Program-made: the position numbers and the translations under genes | Origin: Shewanella algidipiscicola | GTDB lineage: Bacteria > Pseudomonadota > Gammaproteobacteria > Enterobacterales > Shewanellaceae | NCBI RefSeq assembly: GCF_003605125.1 | Contig: NZ_QPQT01000006.1 | Coordinates: 62,001-126,000, forward strand | Direction: 5' to 3' | DNA: 64,000 bases | Notes under the pieces: model-generated | What the model saw: only the letters and a program-made list of their open reading frames with translations | Told to the model about the DNA's origin: nothing | The model's database searches: none | Shown: piece after piece, positions 20,598 through 31,010 of the stretch | Numbering within the stretch: the first letter of the stretch is position 1 | How the letters are laid out: every line of letters begins with the position of its first letter

Positions 20598-20978
20598 ATG
20601 ACGTTTAAGCAAGCGACCTTTAAAAAAGCGCCCATTGTCAGCCTACAAGGCCAGCCCGTGCTGCTCTATACTGAGCAGCACGTCAGCCTGTTACAGGCAC
20701 TGGAACAGAAAAACGTTAAGGTTTTTTCAGAATGCCGAAACGGCTTTTGTGGCGCCTGTAAAACCAAACTCAATCATGGCTCGGTGATATACCATACTGA
20801 GCCTTTAGTTGAACTGGAAGCCGATGAATGTCTGCCTTGTTGCTGTCATCCCGATGGCGATGTGGACTTAGCCTTATCGGCTCAAGGCGCTAATGTGGTC
20901 ATCACTCGTGCGTCAAGCTCGAACAACAGCTCTGCCACAACGGTTAATCAGTCAAAACAAAATCAACTGAAATGCTAA
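20598..20978 (+). CDS. yfaE: 2Fe-2S ferredoxin for NrdB cofactor maintenance
   Basis: YfaE-type ferredoxin that reduces the NrdB diiron centre so the tyrosyl radical can be rebuilt. The cluster motif is ECRNGFCGACKTKL, with the fourth ligand in CLPCCCHP. At 126 residues it is longer than E. coli YfaE because of a polar, Ser/Asn-rich C-terminal tail (about residues 105-126) and a short N-terminal extension. It lies 121 bases behind nrdB in the expected nrdAB-yfaE order. No strong ribosome-binding site precedes the ATG. Confidence 0.9.
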   Translation: MTFKQATFKKAPIVSLQGQPVLLYTEQHVSLLQALEQKNVKVFSECRNGFCGACKTKLNHGSVIYHTEPLVELEADECLPCCCHPDGDVDLALSAQGANVVITRASSSNNSSATTVNQSKQNQLKC

Positions 20979-21125
20979 TCCTTGATGCTTAAGGATTGTC
21001 ATTGTGCTAAACGTGCAAGGATTACGACTATTAGTCATCCTGACTCTTAGGCTCATTATTAAGACTATCGCAGATAATTAACAGCATTGCTGGCTTAATA
21101 ATATCCAGCCATTGACTCAATAAAA

Positions 21126-21150
21126 AAGGCTAACCTTTTCGGTTAGCCTT
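21126..21150 (+). terminator. terminator of the nrdAB-yfaE operon
   Basis: Perfect stem AAGGCTAACC / GGTTAGCCTT with loop TTTTC, followed by TTTTT. It is the mirror of a similar GCTAAC hairpin found downstream of fadH. Confidence 0.9.
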
Positions 21151-21190
21151 TTTATGTATTGGAAATCATAAAACAGTAATTTGGTTCACT

Positions 21191-21841
21191 TTATCTAGGT
21201 ACAGTTATCGATTTCACTTCAGGATTGGAGTTAAAAGAAATACGGTACTCAAAAATTCCAGTGTCGGAATTATGAACTTCCATAGAGTTAACAAAACCCG
21301 ATTTATGAGTCGGTGAACTATCCCCACGAATAAACTCAATAAAAAAATCATCTAATTCATCTTTAGATTCAGAAGCAAAATAGCCAAAACAAACGTCATT
21401 ATTACAAGCGACATCATAATCACTAAGGAGTGGATTGACATCTGACTTGTTTATATAGTCACTAATACGGTTTTCATACTCAACAGTATCAAACTCGTTA
21501 TTAGTATAATTGGGAAGCGCTTTAACAATCTCTCTATACGCTGAAGATGTCATTATTGCTGCTAGAGCAACTCCATCGACAACTTTATCACTTACGACCG
21601 ACTAATAAAGTGTCTCACCAATGTCGCTGATGTTTATCTCCTTCTTTTCTATCTTATGACTTTGGCCTTTGACGTCAGCAATTGACTTATCGTCATTATT
21701 GTCAAGCGCATTACTGCTATCATTAATCAATTCGAGAGATGGACTTCCATGTTCTCCGTGAGCTGTAGAGACAAAGGAATCATCACCTGAATGATATAAA
21801 TAGACAAAAAACAGAGTCATTATCACTAAGATAAATAGCAA
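21191..21841 (-). pseudogene. decayed gene for a membrane-anchored hypothetical protein (in-frame amber stop)
   Basis: Two same-frame segments are separated by a single TAG at 21602-21604 and 16 sense codons. The upstream segment (79 residues) has one membrane helix (LLFILVIMTLFFVYLY) and a polar linker. The downstream segment (120 residues, first ATG at 21553) contains a cysteine pair NNDVC. Read through, they make a single protein of about 216 residues. The upstream part begins at a TTG (21841) without a ribosome-binding site. A more plausible ATG at 21867 (MILNKIPH) is in another frame and hits a stop after 13 codons, suggesting an additional frameshift. Low GC. No family recognised. Alternatively the two parts could be separately translated. 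Confidence 0.5.
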
Positions 21842-21863
21842 TAATGTGGAATTTTATTTAGAA

Positions 21864-22007
21864 TCATAATTTATCAACCTTAAACTGGTTGTTTAACCTT
21901 GGTGTATACTCCCCTGACACAACAATTGTAACGGTATCGGCTGCATTAGCAGAGGCACTGATTAATATTAAATCAGCTATCAGATATTTAAATTTAAACT
22001 TATTCAT
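21864..22007 (-). CDS. small secreted protein, hypothetical (47 residues)
   Basis: Reading frame too short for standard gene calling. It starts MNKFKFKYLIADLILISASANA, a plausible signal peptide cut at ANA-AD, leaving a mature peptide of about 25 residues beginning ADTVTIVVSGEYTP. Two further in-frame ATGs lie at 22013 and 22016. Its TGA overlaps the ATG of the decayed downstream gene (ATGA at 21864-21867), as in an operon. It may be a truncated remnant of a longer exported protein. No family recognised. Confidence 0.4.
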   Translation of the reverse strand: MNKFKFKYLIADLILISASANAADTVTIVVSGEYTPRLNNQFKVDKL

Positions 22008-22016
22008 AATCATCAT

Positions 22017-22405
22017 TTCCATATAAAGTCATAAATATTACATATTTAAATAATAGTGCAGTACCTAAAGATGATATCGACCCATTAGATAAAGGTCAAT
22101 GGATTGTTAATCCATCCTCTATAGTATCAACATTCGGATAGTCACTTTGACTCTCTAATTAAGGTACAATGTATATCGTTCTACTTACAAACTGATTGCA
22201 CTAAACAAGGTTGAGGCACGCACTAAAATATTTGGCCTAATACCTCATTACATTACCAATTAAGCTTAAGTCCCAGTGCCACTGATATTCATACCAGCGC
22301 TAATGAAAAAAGCTAACTTATTAAAGTTAGCTTTTAATCAGATAACGGTACTACTACATGCAAATAGCAATAGCTGGCGGTCCATTGTGATACATAGAAT
22401 AGTGG
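22017..22405. other. gene-free low-GC stretch
   Basis: About 390 bases between the small secreted reading frame and fadH. Apart from the fadH terminator (22307-22336) I see no gene or conserved element. Confidence 0.4.
22307..22336 (-). terminator. fadH terminator
   Basis: Stem AAAAGCTAACTT / AAGTTAGCTTTT around an ATTA loop, 70 bases after the fadH stop, with a T-run on the minus strand. Confidence 0.75.
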
Positions 22406-24421
<2,016 letters not shown>

Positions 24422-24586
24422 TCAAACATCCTTTTTAAACAAGTGATTTAAACTAGCATACCCGTTGTTTGTTTTAAGCTCAATACACAATCAAAGGGCT
24501 ATGAAAAGATTCATTTACAATTGTGTTTCACCCCAAAGAGGATTTTCAGTTAGCATAGGGAAATCTAGCTAATATAGGAGTGGATG

Positions 24587-26428
24587 ATGTCCGCTAAACC
24601 CTCAGTTTTTAAAAGGATCTTAATCGGTTTGTGGAAAGGCCTTAATGGTACTCGCAAACTATTACTTAACCTGTTCTTTTTCGGTTTCCTCGTGCTCATT
24701 GTGGTTGCCATGAACAGTGACGAGCTGCCTACCGTTGAAGATGGCTCTGCGTTAGTGCTCAATTTATCCGGCACTGTGGTAGAGCAGTTACGTCAAGTTG
24801 ATCCCATAGAAGCAGTGATGAAAAGCAATCAAGGCGCCGATGTCGATGGTGAGATTTTGCTGGCCGATCTGTTACGCACCATAGATAACGCCGCCAGCGA
24901 TAATCGCATCGCCGCAATTGTACTCGATATTGGTGAACTCAGAGGCACGGGGATCAGTAAGCTGCAAAGTATCGGTGAGGCGTTAGAACGCTTTAAAGCG
25001 TCAGACAAACCGATCATTGCCATGGGCAACTGGTATGGCCAAAATCAATATTTCTTAGCCTCTTTCGCCGACACCATCTATCTAAATCCACAAGGTGGAG
25101 TTGAAATTGATGGCCTAAGTCGTTATCGCCAATATTATAAATCGGCGTTAGACAAACTTAAAATTAAGGCGCATGTGTTTCGGGTTGGCACCTTTAAATC
25201 TGCGGTTGAACCTTTCGTTCGCGACGATATGTCAGCAGCAGCCAAAGAAGCTAACAGCGCCTTACTTAACGATATTTGGACCAGTTACGAGCAAACGGTT
25301 GCCCGTAATCGCGGTCTTGAGCAAAGTGATTTGGTGCTCACATCTGAGCAGTACCTTGTCGAGCTAGATAAAGCCAAAGGCCGTTCGGCAGAAATGGCCG
25401 TGAATATGGGCTGGGTCGATAAACTGGCCTCGGCCGAGGCCTTTCGTTTAGCCATGATAGATAACGTGGGTAAAGCCAAAGAAGGTCATCAATATAAGCA
25501 AATAAATTATTATGATTACCGCACGCTGGTGCAAGAGTTACCACCTCTGATGATACAAGACACCGTTGGCATCATTGTGGCCAAAGGCAATATTCTTAAT
25601 GGTAGTCAACCTGCTGGCCAGATTGGGGGGGAAAGTACCTCAGCCCTACTGCGTAAAGCGCGCTTTGATGACAAAGTCAAAGCGGTTGTGTTACGCGTCG
25701 ATAGCCCTGGTGGTAGTGCGTTTGCCTCCGAACAGATCCGCCAAGAGGTGCTTGCACTGAAAAGCGCAGGTAAGCCAGTGGTTGTCAGCATGGGCAGTTA
25801 TGCAGCTTCTGGTGGTTACTGGATCTCGGCCAGCGCCGATTATATCTTTGCCACGCCAACGACCCTAACAGGCTCTATTGGTATCTTTGGCATGGTCGCG
25901 ACTTTTGAAGATTCATTGGCTTCCCTTGGCGTGTACACAGATGGAGTATCAACATCAGACAGAGCCTCATTCTCGCTCGCTAAGGGCATTAGCCCTGAGT
26001 TAAAGCAGATCATTCAACGTCAGATTGAGCGTGGTTATCATGACTTTATTTCACTGGTTGCCACTGAGCGCGATATGGAATTGACCGAGGTCGACAGCAT
26101 CGCCCAAGGTCGTGTTTGGTCTGGTAAAAAAGCCCTCGATTTGGGATTAGTGGATGCATTGGGCGATCTTGATCAAGCCGTATCCAAGGCGTCTGAGCTG
26201 GCTAAATTGGATAAGTTTGACACTCGCGTGATTGAGCAGGAGCTCACACCACAAGAGCTATTTATTCAGGAAATGTTTGCCAGTGTCGCGGCTTATTTGC
26301 CTGAGTCGGCATCAAACAGCCAGTTAGCAGATAAAATCATTGGTCAATGGAGTAAATTTGCTCAAGAGTTCAGTGCCTTTGACGACCCAAATGGTGTGTA
26401 TCTCTACTGCGATACCTGTAATTTTTAA
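24587..26428 (+). CDS. sppA: signal peptide peptidase SppA, 67K type
   Basis: Inner-membrane serine protease that degrades signal peptides after cleavage. The N-terminus has one membrane anchor (LLLNLFFFGFLVLIVVAMN). The catalytic Lys is in VGTFKSAVEPF (about residue 204) and the catalytic Ser in GSYAASGGYWIS (about residue 408), the long two-domain arrangement of E. coli SppA. The second of two adjacent ATGs is chosen because GGAG lies six bases before it. 613 residues. The end YLYCDTCNF carries two cysteines. Confidence 0.96.
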   Translation: MSAKPSVFKRILIGLWKGLNGTRKLLLNLFFFGFLVLIVVAMNSDELPTVEDGSALVLNLSGTVVEQLRQVDPIEAVMKSNQGADVDGEILLADLLRTIDNAASDNRIAAIVLDIGELRGTGISKLQSIGEALERFKASDKPIIAMGNWYGQNQYFLASFADTIYLNPQGGVEIDGLSRYRQYYKSALDKLKIKAHVFRVGTFKSAVEPFVRDDMSAAAKEANSALLNDIWTSYEQTVARNRGLEQSDLVLTSEQYLVELDKAKGRSAEMAVNMGWVDKLASAEAFRLAMIDNVGKAKEGHQYKQINYYDYRTLVQELPPLMIQDTVGIIVAKGNILNGSQPAGQIGGESTSALLRKARFDDKVKAVVLRVDSPGGSAFASEQIRQEVLALKSAGKPVVVSMGSYAASGGYWISASADYIFATPTTLTGSIGIFGMVATFEDSLASLGVYTDGVSTSDRASFSLAKGISPELKQIIQRQIERGYHDFISLVATERDMELTEVDSIAQGRVWSGKKALDLGLVDALGDLDQAVSKASELAKLDKFDTRVIEQELTPQELFIQEMFASVAAYLPESASNSQLADKIIGQWSKFAQEFSAFDDPNGVYLYCDTCNF

Positions 26429-26463
26429 TCTCACAGATTAAACAATAACGACAGGTGTTAATC

Positions 26464-26500
26464 AAAAAAAAGCCCTCGCATTATCGCTGGGGCTTTTTTA
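26464..26500 (+). terminator. sppA terminator
   Basis: AAAAAAAGCCC ... GGGGCTTTTTTT stem with a CG-rich interior, starting 36 bases past the sppA stop. Confidence 0.8.
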
Positions 26501-26745
26501 TTGCGACTCACTATCAATCATGTACATAAATCATTGCAATAACTAATATTGCCGTCTCCATGTGATTCTGCTATGGATATGTTAGCGCCTGCAGATTTTA
26601 GGTAACGTCCCGCCTCAGACAGAGAATAACCAGAGTAAAGACAGATTATGGGCAATTGCTAAGCGCTTATCCGTAGTGAGCTTTTTTATTAATGCCATCC
26701 CCAGTATAATCGCGCTACCCTTGCGATTAACCAACCACCATTATT
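26501..26745. promoter_or_regulatory. ansA upstream region
   Basis: 245 bases between the sppA terminator and ansA. No gene is visible; it must carry the ansA promoter, but I could not identify convincing -35/-10 hexamers. Confidence 0.3.
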
Positions 26746-27759
26746 ATGACAAAACGCTCAATCTACGTTGCCTATACGGGTGGCACCATTGGCATGCAAA
26801 AAACCGATAACGGCTTCGCGCCGGTACCCGGGTTCTTAACCGATTGTGTTAACGATATGCCAGAGTTTTTCCATGCAGAGATGCCTAGCTTTGTCATTCA
26901 TGAATACCAGCCGTTAATCGACTCATCCAACATGGCGCCCAACGATTGGCAGATGATCGCCAACGATATCAAGGCTAACTACGACAAATACGATGGGTTC
27001 GTGATTTTGCATGGCACAGATACCATGGCCTTTACCGCCTCGGCGCTCTCATTTATGTTGCAGGGGCTCACCAAGCCTGTGATTGTCACCGGCTCGCAAA
27101 TTCCATTGGCGCAGCTGCGATCCGATGGACAAACCAATTTGCTTAACGCCTTGTATATCGCGGCAAACTACCCGGTGGCCGAAGTGTGTTTGTTCTTCAA
27201 TAACAAGTTGTTTAGAGGCAATCGAACCACTAAGGCCCATGCCGATGGCTTTGACGCTTTCGCCTCGCCTAACTTTCCGCTGTTAATTGAAGCCGGGATT
27301 AAAATCCGTCTGCGCGCAGGCAAGATCAGCCAATCACAAGCCAATACCCTTAAAGTGAACAATATTAGCCCGCAACCGATTGGCGTGGTTACCTTATATC
27401 CTGGCATCACCACAGCCATTATCGACAATATTCTACAGCAACCAGTTAAGGCGTTAATTTTATTAACTTATGGCGTAGGTAATGCACCGCAAAATCCTGA
27501 ATTGCTCGACTGCTTACGCCGCGCAAACGAACGCGGAGTGATCTTAGTTAATTTAACCCAGTGCATGCAGGGAAAGGTGAACATGGGCGGCTATGCCACG
27601 GGTAATGCGTTGGCACAAGCTGGGGTGATCAGTGGCTTTGATATGACCACAGAAGCGGCGTTAACCAAACTGCACTATCTATTGTCTACCGATTATAGTT
27701 CGGCGCAAATTCGCGATATGATGCAGCAGGACCTGTTTGGGGAGTTAACCGAAGATTAA
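26746..27759 (+). CDS. ansA: type I (cytoplasmic) L-asparaginase
   Basis: Hydrolyses asparagine to aspartate and ammonia. 337 residues. The nucleophile Thr is in YTGGTIGMQKT and the second catalytic Thr in LHGTDTMAFTASALSFML. There is no signal peptide, which supports the low-affinity cytoplasmic AnsA rather than the periplasmic AnsB type. Start ATG at 26746. Ends convergently with yeaC across a large hairpin. Confidence 0.97.
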   Translation: MTKRSIYVAYTGGTIGMQKTDNGFAPVPGFLTDCVNDMPEFFHAEMPSFVIHEYQPLIDSSNMAPNDWQMIANDIKANYDKYDGFVILHGTDTMAFTASALSFMLQGLTKPVIVTGSQIPLAQLRSDGQTNLLNALYIAANYPVAEVCLFFNNKLFRGNRTTKAHADGFDAFASPNFPLLIEAGIKIRLRAGKISQSQANTLKVNNISPQPIGVVTLYPGITTAIIDNILQQPVKALILLTYGVGNAPQNPELLDCLRRANERGVILVNLTQCMQGKVNMGGYATGNALAQAGVISGFDMTTEAALTKLHYLLSTDYSSAQIRDMMQQDLFGELTED

Positions 27760-27765
27760 AATAAG

Positions 27766-27812
27766 CCCCTAACCATGGTTAAAAACTAACGTTTAAAATC
27801 AATGGTTAGGGG
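27766..27812. terminator. bidirectional hairpin between ansA and yeaC
   Basis: Perfect 11-base arms CCCCTAACCAT (27766-27776) and ATGGTTAGGGG (27802-27812) separated by 25 bases. The left arm can also fold locally (TAACCATGGTTA). It lies exactly between two converging stop codons. Confidence 0.6.
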
Positions 27813-27822
27813 GATTGTTTGA

Positions 27823-28104
27823 TTATAACTCTTCGGCTTTAAACGCGGCGATGCTCTCGCCTTTAAACTGTTTTTTAAGCTCTGCTTTAGACAGCTCGTT
27901 TAGGGTACCTTGGTTACCTATAGTAAAATGGTCGGTTTGATTTAATCTTCTTGCCTGATAGAGCATCACCAGTTGTAAGGTTTGCTCTTTTTGTTCATCA
28001 GACAACACACTGCCATCATCCCACTTGCCCAATTCCGCAGCGCTTAATAGCCGCGCATACACTTCATCTGGCATCTCATCGATTACTTTATTAATGTCAC
28101 TCAT
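27823..28104 (-). CDS. yeaC: DUF1315 family protein (YeaC-like)
   Basis: Small acidic cytosolic protein of unknown function, homologous to E. coli YeaC. Family features seen are MPDEVYARLLSAAELGKWDDG and EEQ-type stretch DEQKEQTLQLVMLYQAR. 93 residues. Its start overlaps the stop of the upstream zinc-ribbon gene by four bases (ATGA), so the two are translationally coupled. Confidence 0.88.
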   Translation of the reverse strand: MSDINKVIDEMPDEVYARLLSAAELGKWDDGSVLSDEQKEQTLQLVMLYQARRLNQTDHFTIGNQGTLNELSKAELKKQFKGESIAAFKAEEL

Positions 28105-28418
28105 ACACTTTTCCGTTTATGTAATACTATTCGCACTCTGGCAATAAGGTAACCCACAAACCCAAACACTACGCACACACCAGCAATGTTAGCCCGTGCA
28201 CCTTCGGCAGGCTCTCCGCCCCAAAACCAAATCACCACCCCAGCGATGAATAATGTCATAGCAAAAAAACTATGATTCATTAACTGGTTACTGCGTCTAA
28301 TATGGCTTATCCGATTAAGCGATTCATTGTCACCACTGGATTTAGCCGCGCAGTGAGGACACGTTTTCGCTAGGCTGGATATGCGCTTATTACAATTTGG
28401 ACATTGTATCAACGCCAT
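28101..28418 (-). CDS. zinc-ribbon membrane protein, hypothetical
   Basis: 105 residues. The N-terminal zinc ribbon has CPNCNKRI and CPHCAAKS. It is followed by two membrane segments (about residues 48-66 and 76-94) and a basic tail. The architecture is that of zinc_ribbon_2-type membrane proteins with unknown function. Located 12 bases downstream of the M14 peptidase gene and overlapping yeaC, so M14-zinc ribbon-yeaC form one operon. Confidence 0.75.
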   Translation of the reverse strand: MALIQCPNCNKRISSLAKTCPHCAAKSSGDNESLNRISHIRRSNQLMNHSFFAMTLFIAGVVIWFWGGEPAEGARANIAGVCVVFGFVGYLIARVRIVLHKRKSV

Positions 28419-28430
28419 ATCAGCCCTCCA

Positions 28431-29558
28431 TTACTTAATATCGTCAACCACGGCCAACATGGCCAACAACGAGGCTTCACCTAAATAGATACAGCGCTCT
28501 GGCGACCACCCCGACATAGGATCAGCCATATTCGCATTATCTTTAAAGGGCATTTCCAAAGTATTGGACAAGCAGCCAAAAGTTTCGGCTACCCAGTTTG
28601 AAGCAACCGTAAGGTTCGCCTTGCCCGGCTCATCTTTATCGTAGCCAAATTTATCTTGAAAATCGGCGCTGGTTAGTAACAAAGCATCGACAAAGCGACG
28701 CTGTAACTGTGCCATTTTTTCGTTAAAGCGCGGCACGCCTTCGCAGCCGGCCAAAAACACATAAGGTAAGCCTTCATCACCATGCACGTCGTAATATAAA
28801 TTCACCCCAGTTTGCTGCATCTTGTTCACAACATGATATACCTCGGGGCTTTTCTCCAGTGAAGGGGTTTGCCATTCGCGGTTAAGGTTGACGCCCGCAG
28901 CATTAGTGCGTAAATGGCCTCTAACGCCGCCATCGGGATTCATATTCGGTACTATGTAGAAATTAGCTTTGTCTAACAATGCCTTGGCTGTCGGGCAATC
29001 ACCGTCGAGTAAGTTGGTCAGCAGGCCTTCAACTAACCACTCGGCCATGGTCTCACCTGGATGTTGGCGAGCGGTGATCCAGATATTGGCTTTATCGGGA
29101 TCTTCATCGCCGACTTTAACTAAGGTAATGTCGCGCTCATCGAGAGTGAGGCCTAGGTGCTCTAGCGACACCAAAGGATGTACTTGAACGGTGCTGAGCA
29201 GATCTTGGTGACGCTCATAACTGTATGGCGCGAAATAGGCGATTTGAATCACATCACAATCGAGTTCAACCTCAATGGTCAATTTACCGTCTTGATAACG
29301 GGTTGGCAGACGAAACCACTGCTGGCGATCGTAACTGGCGACGGCTTGGTAATCTTCCCAACCTTTGGTGTAAGACGCCGAGCCAGCATTGATAATATTA
29401 AGGGTATAGTGTTGGCCTACAGTGCCCTGCAACTTAAAGTTAAACCACTGAAAAAATTCCCCGCCTTCATCTGGTCTGATCGCCAGCTGTATATCATTTA
29501 TATTATCTTGATTGATGACATCAATATTACCGCCATCGAAATTGGCACTGATCCGCAT
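28431..29558 (-). CDS. M14 zinc carboxypeptidase, cytosolic carboxypeptidase (CCP)-like
   Basis: Peptidase of the M14 family, subfamily resembling eukaryotic cytosolic carboxypeptidases. An N-terminal beta-sandwich (WFNFKLQG, residues about 1-125) precedes the catalytic domain. Zinc ligands are His and Glu in ARQHPGETMAEW and His in YYDVHGDEG; the arginine motif is GVNLNREW; the catalytic Glu is in NTLEMPFKD. No signal peptide, so cytoplasmic. The ATG at 29558 has AAGGA six bases upstream and is preferred to the one at 29564. Relatives trim C-terminal glutamates; the substrate here is unknown. Confidence 0.9.
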   Translation of the reverse strand: MRISANFDGGNIDVINQDNINDIQLAIRPDEGGEFFQWFNFKLQGTVGQHYTLNIINAGSASYTKGWEDYQAVASYDRQQWFRLPTRYQDGKLTIEVELDCDVIQIAYFAPYSYERHQDLLSTVQVHPLVSLEHLGLTLDERDITLVKVGDEDPDKANIWITARQHPGETMAEWLVEGLLTNLLDGDCPTAKALLDKANFYIVPNMNPDGGVRGHLRTNAAGVNLNREWQTPSLEKSPEVYHVVNKMQQTGVNLYYDVHGDEGLPYVFLAGCEGVPRFNEKMAQLQRRFVDALLLTSADFQDKFGYDKDEPGKANLTVASNWVAETFGCLSNTLEMPFKDNANMADPMSGWSPERCIYLGEASLLAMLAVVDDIK

Positions 29559-29873
29559 ATCCATTCCTTCATATTATATCGCCGCAGAGGGCGGCATTGT
29601 TATCTGAAATCGCTTATCAATCAAATGCACTCACTAAGGTTACGCCCGAAACTGAATATAGGCTCAGGCCTGATGAATGATCATCTGCCGTTACATCGAT
29701 AATAAAACGCATAACGGACAGACAATCTATTTTCATCAGCAAGACATAGTGACTCTATGTCATCATGACCGATAATGAGTACGCTTGATATTAATGCCCA
29801 TAGGATAAACTAAATTGGCTCACTTTCGCAGTCGCTATCACAAAAAACCGTCAACCTTGAGCAAATATACCGC
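29559..29873. other. gene-free intergenic region
   Basis: About 315 bases between the M14 gene start and the end of the response regulator gene, both on the minus strand. I see no credible gene and no strong terminator for the response regulator. Confidence 0.4.
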
Positions 29874-30554
29874 TTAATTGGCAAAACTGTACCCTTGTCC
29901 CCGCACCGTATTAATCATGCTTTTGGGCAGATTGGTCTGGGCAAGTTTTCGACGCGTATTGCTGATGTGCATATCAAGGTTACGATCGAACTGACCTAGC
30001 TCTTTTTTAAGCACCGCACGTTGTAACTCCTGCTTGGTGACCACTTTGCCTTTGCGCTCAAACAGGTATTTGATCAAATTAAACTCTGTGTGTGTCAGGA
30101 TGACTCGGCGCTCGTCCACTTCAACACTGTAATCGAATTCATTAAAACTCATCTGCTTAAATATGCAGCGTTGTTGTGGCTTAGGTTGAGTACGGGCCAG
30201 CTGAATACGACGCTGCAACGCGGCAACTCTGACCTGTAATTCTCTGGTGCTAAAGGGTTTTGCGATAAAATCGTCGGCACCTAGCTCGTAGCCTTTAATT
30301 CGAGTCTCTTCATTATCATTAGAGGAGATGACAATGACAGGCAAGCTATCGCGGCGAGATTTTAAGAACGCAAAGCCATCTGCACAGGAAATATCAATAT
30401 CGAGTATGATAAGTTCCGGCTGCAGCTGTTCAACTTTGTCTAGCGCTTCTTTGCCATTATTGGCATGGTCAATTTGGCGAGCTTGTGAATACAAGGCTTG
30501 CGCCACGATCTGTCTTACGCTCAGATCGTCATCGATAAGTAACACCCTGTCCAT
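29874..30554 (-). CDS. orphan OmpR-family response regulator
   Basis: DNA-binding response regulator of 226 residues. The receiver domain has the acidic pocket DDD (8-10), the phospho-acceptor Asp52 in ILDIDIS, and the conserved Lys in AKPFSTREL. A winged-helix output domain follows (LTHTEFNLIKYLFERKGKVVTK, MHISNTRRKL, INTVRGQGYSF). No histidine kinase gene is adjacent. The start lies only five bases from a perfect 31-base palindrome that contains a Fur-box match and the Shine-Dalgarno AAGG. CpxR is the closest well-known relative by feel, but I would not assign that name. Confidence 0.93.
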   Translation of the reverse strand: MDRVLLIDDDLSVRQIVAQALYSQARQIDHANNGKEALDKVEQLQPELIILDIDISCADGFAFLKSRRDSLPVIVISSNDNEETRIKGYELGADDFIAKPFSTRELQVRVAALQRRIQLARTQPKPQQRCIFKQMSFNEFDYSVEVDERRVILTHTEFNLIKYLFERKGKVVTKQELQRAVLKKELGQFDRNLDMHISNTRRKLAQTNLPKSMINTVRGQGYSFAN

Positions 30555-30559
30555 CTACG

Positions 30560-30590
30560 AACCTTAATGATAACAATTATCATTAAGGTT
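30560..30590 (-). promoter_or_regulatory. perfect palindrome with Fur-box match over the ribosome-binding site
   Basis: Arms AACCTTAATGATAA (30560-30573) and TTATCATTAAGGTT (30577-30590) are perfect inverses around CAA. The core TGATAACAATTATCA matches the Fur 7-1-7 pattern TGATAATNATTATCA at all defined positions but one. On the mRNA the 3' arm contains AAGG seven bases before the start codon, so a hairpin would hide the ribosome-binding site. Operator or translational switch are both possible. Confidence 0.7.
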
Positions 30591-30948
30591 ACATGTTTTA
30601 AGTATGCGATGCCATTACTTTTTATACCTAGTCGTGGCTTTTAAGTAGGATTTAATCACATCGTGATACTGCTCACACCATTTGCCCTACCCTAGACTCA
30701 AAGTAACCCACAGTAGCGACACAATCATAGTATATAAAACAACCACCCCATGCAGGCACTATTAAGCTTTCAATATTATGCAGGCTGGTGATAATAGGTA
30801 GGTTATCGACATATGGCGGCCATGAATATCAGCAGCCAATAAGCTCTACGGATACAAAAAGGGCTAAAAGCGCGAATTCAATTCCGAAGTCCACATCGAC
30901 TCAGAACAAGAAAAACAGTCAAGCTACCCATAAAAATGCTATAAAAAA
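30591..30948. other. gene-free intergenic region
   Basis: About 360 bases holding the promoter region of the response regulator at its left end. A 61-residue plus-strand reading frame (30788-30973) runs into the DUF885 terminator and is judged non-coding. Confidence 0.4.
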
Positions 30949-30980
30949 AGCGGCCTCAACATTGCGATGTTGAGGCCGCT
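30949..30980 (-). terminator. terminator of the DUF885 lipoprotein gene
   Basis: Perfect 14-base stem AGCGGCCTCAACAT / ATGTTGAGGCCGCT with a TGCG loop, followed on the minus strand by seven T. Confidence 0.95.
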
Positions 30981-31010
30981 GCTATAGCAAGATTAATGCG
31001 TATTAAGCCG

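Noticed and set aside
30788-30973. 61-codon plus-strand reading frame rich in Lys, Ser and Asn
   Set aside because: It ends inside a perfect terminator hairpin and has no ribosome-binding site.
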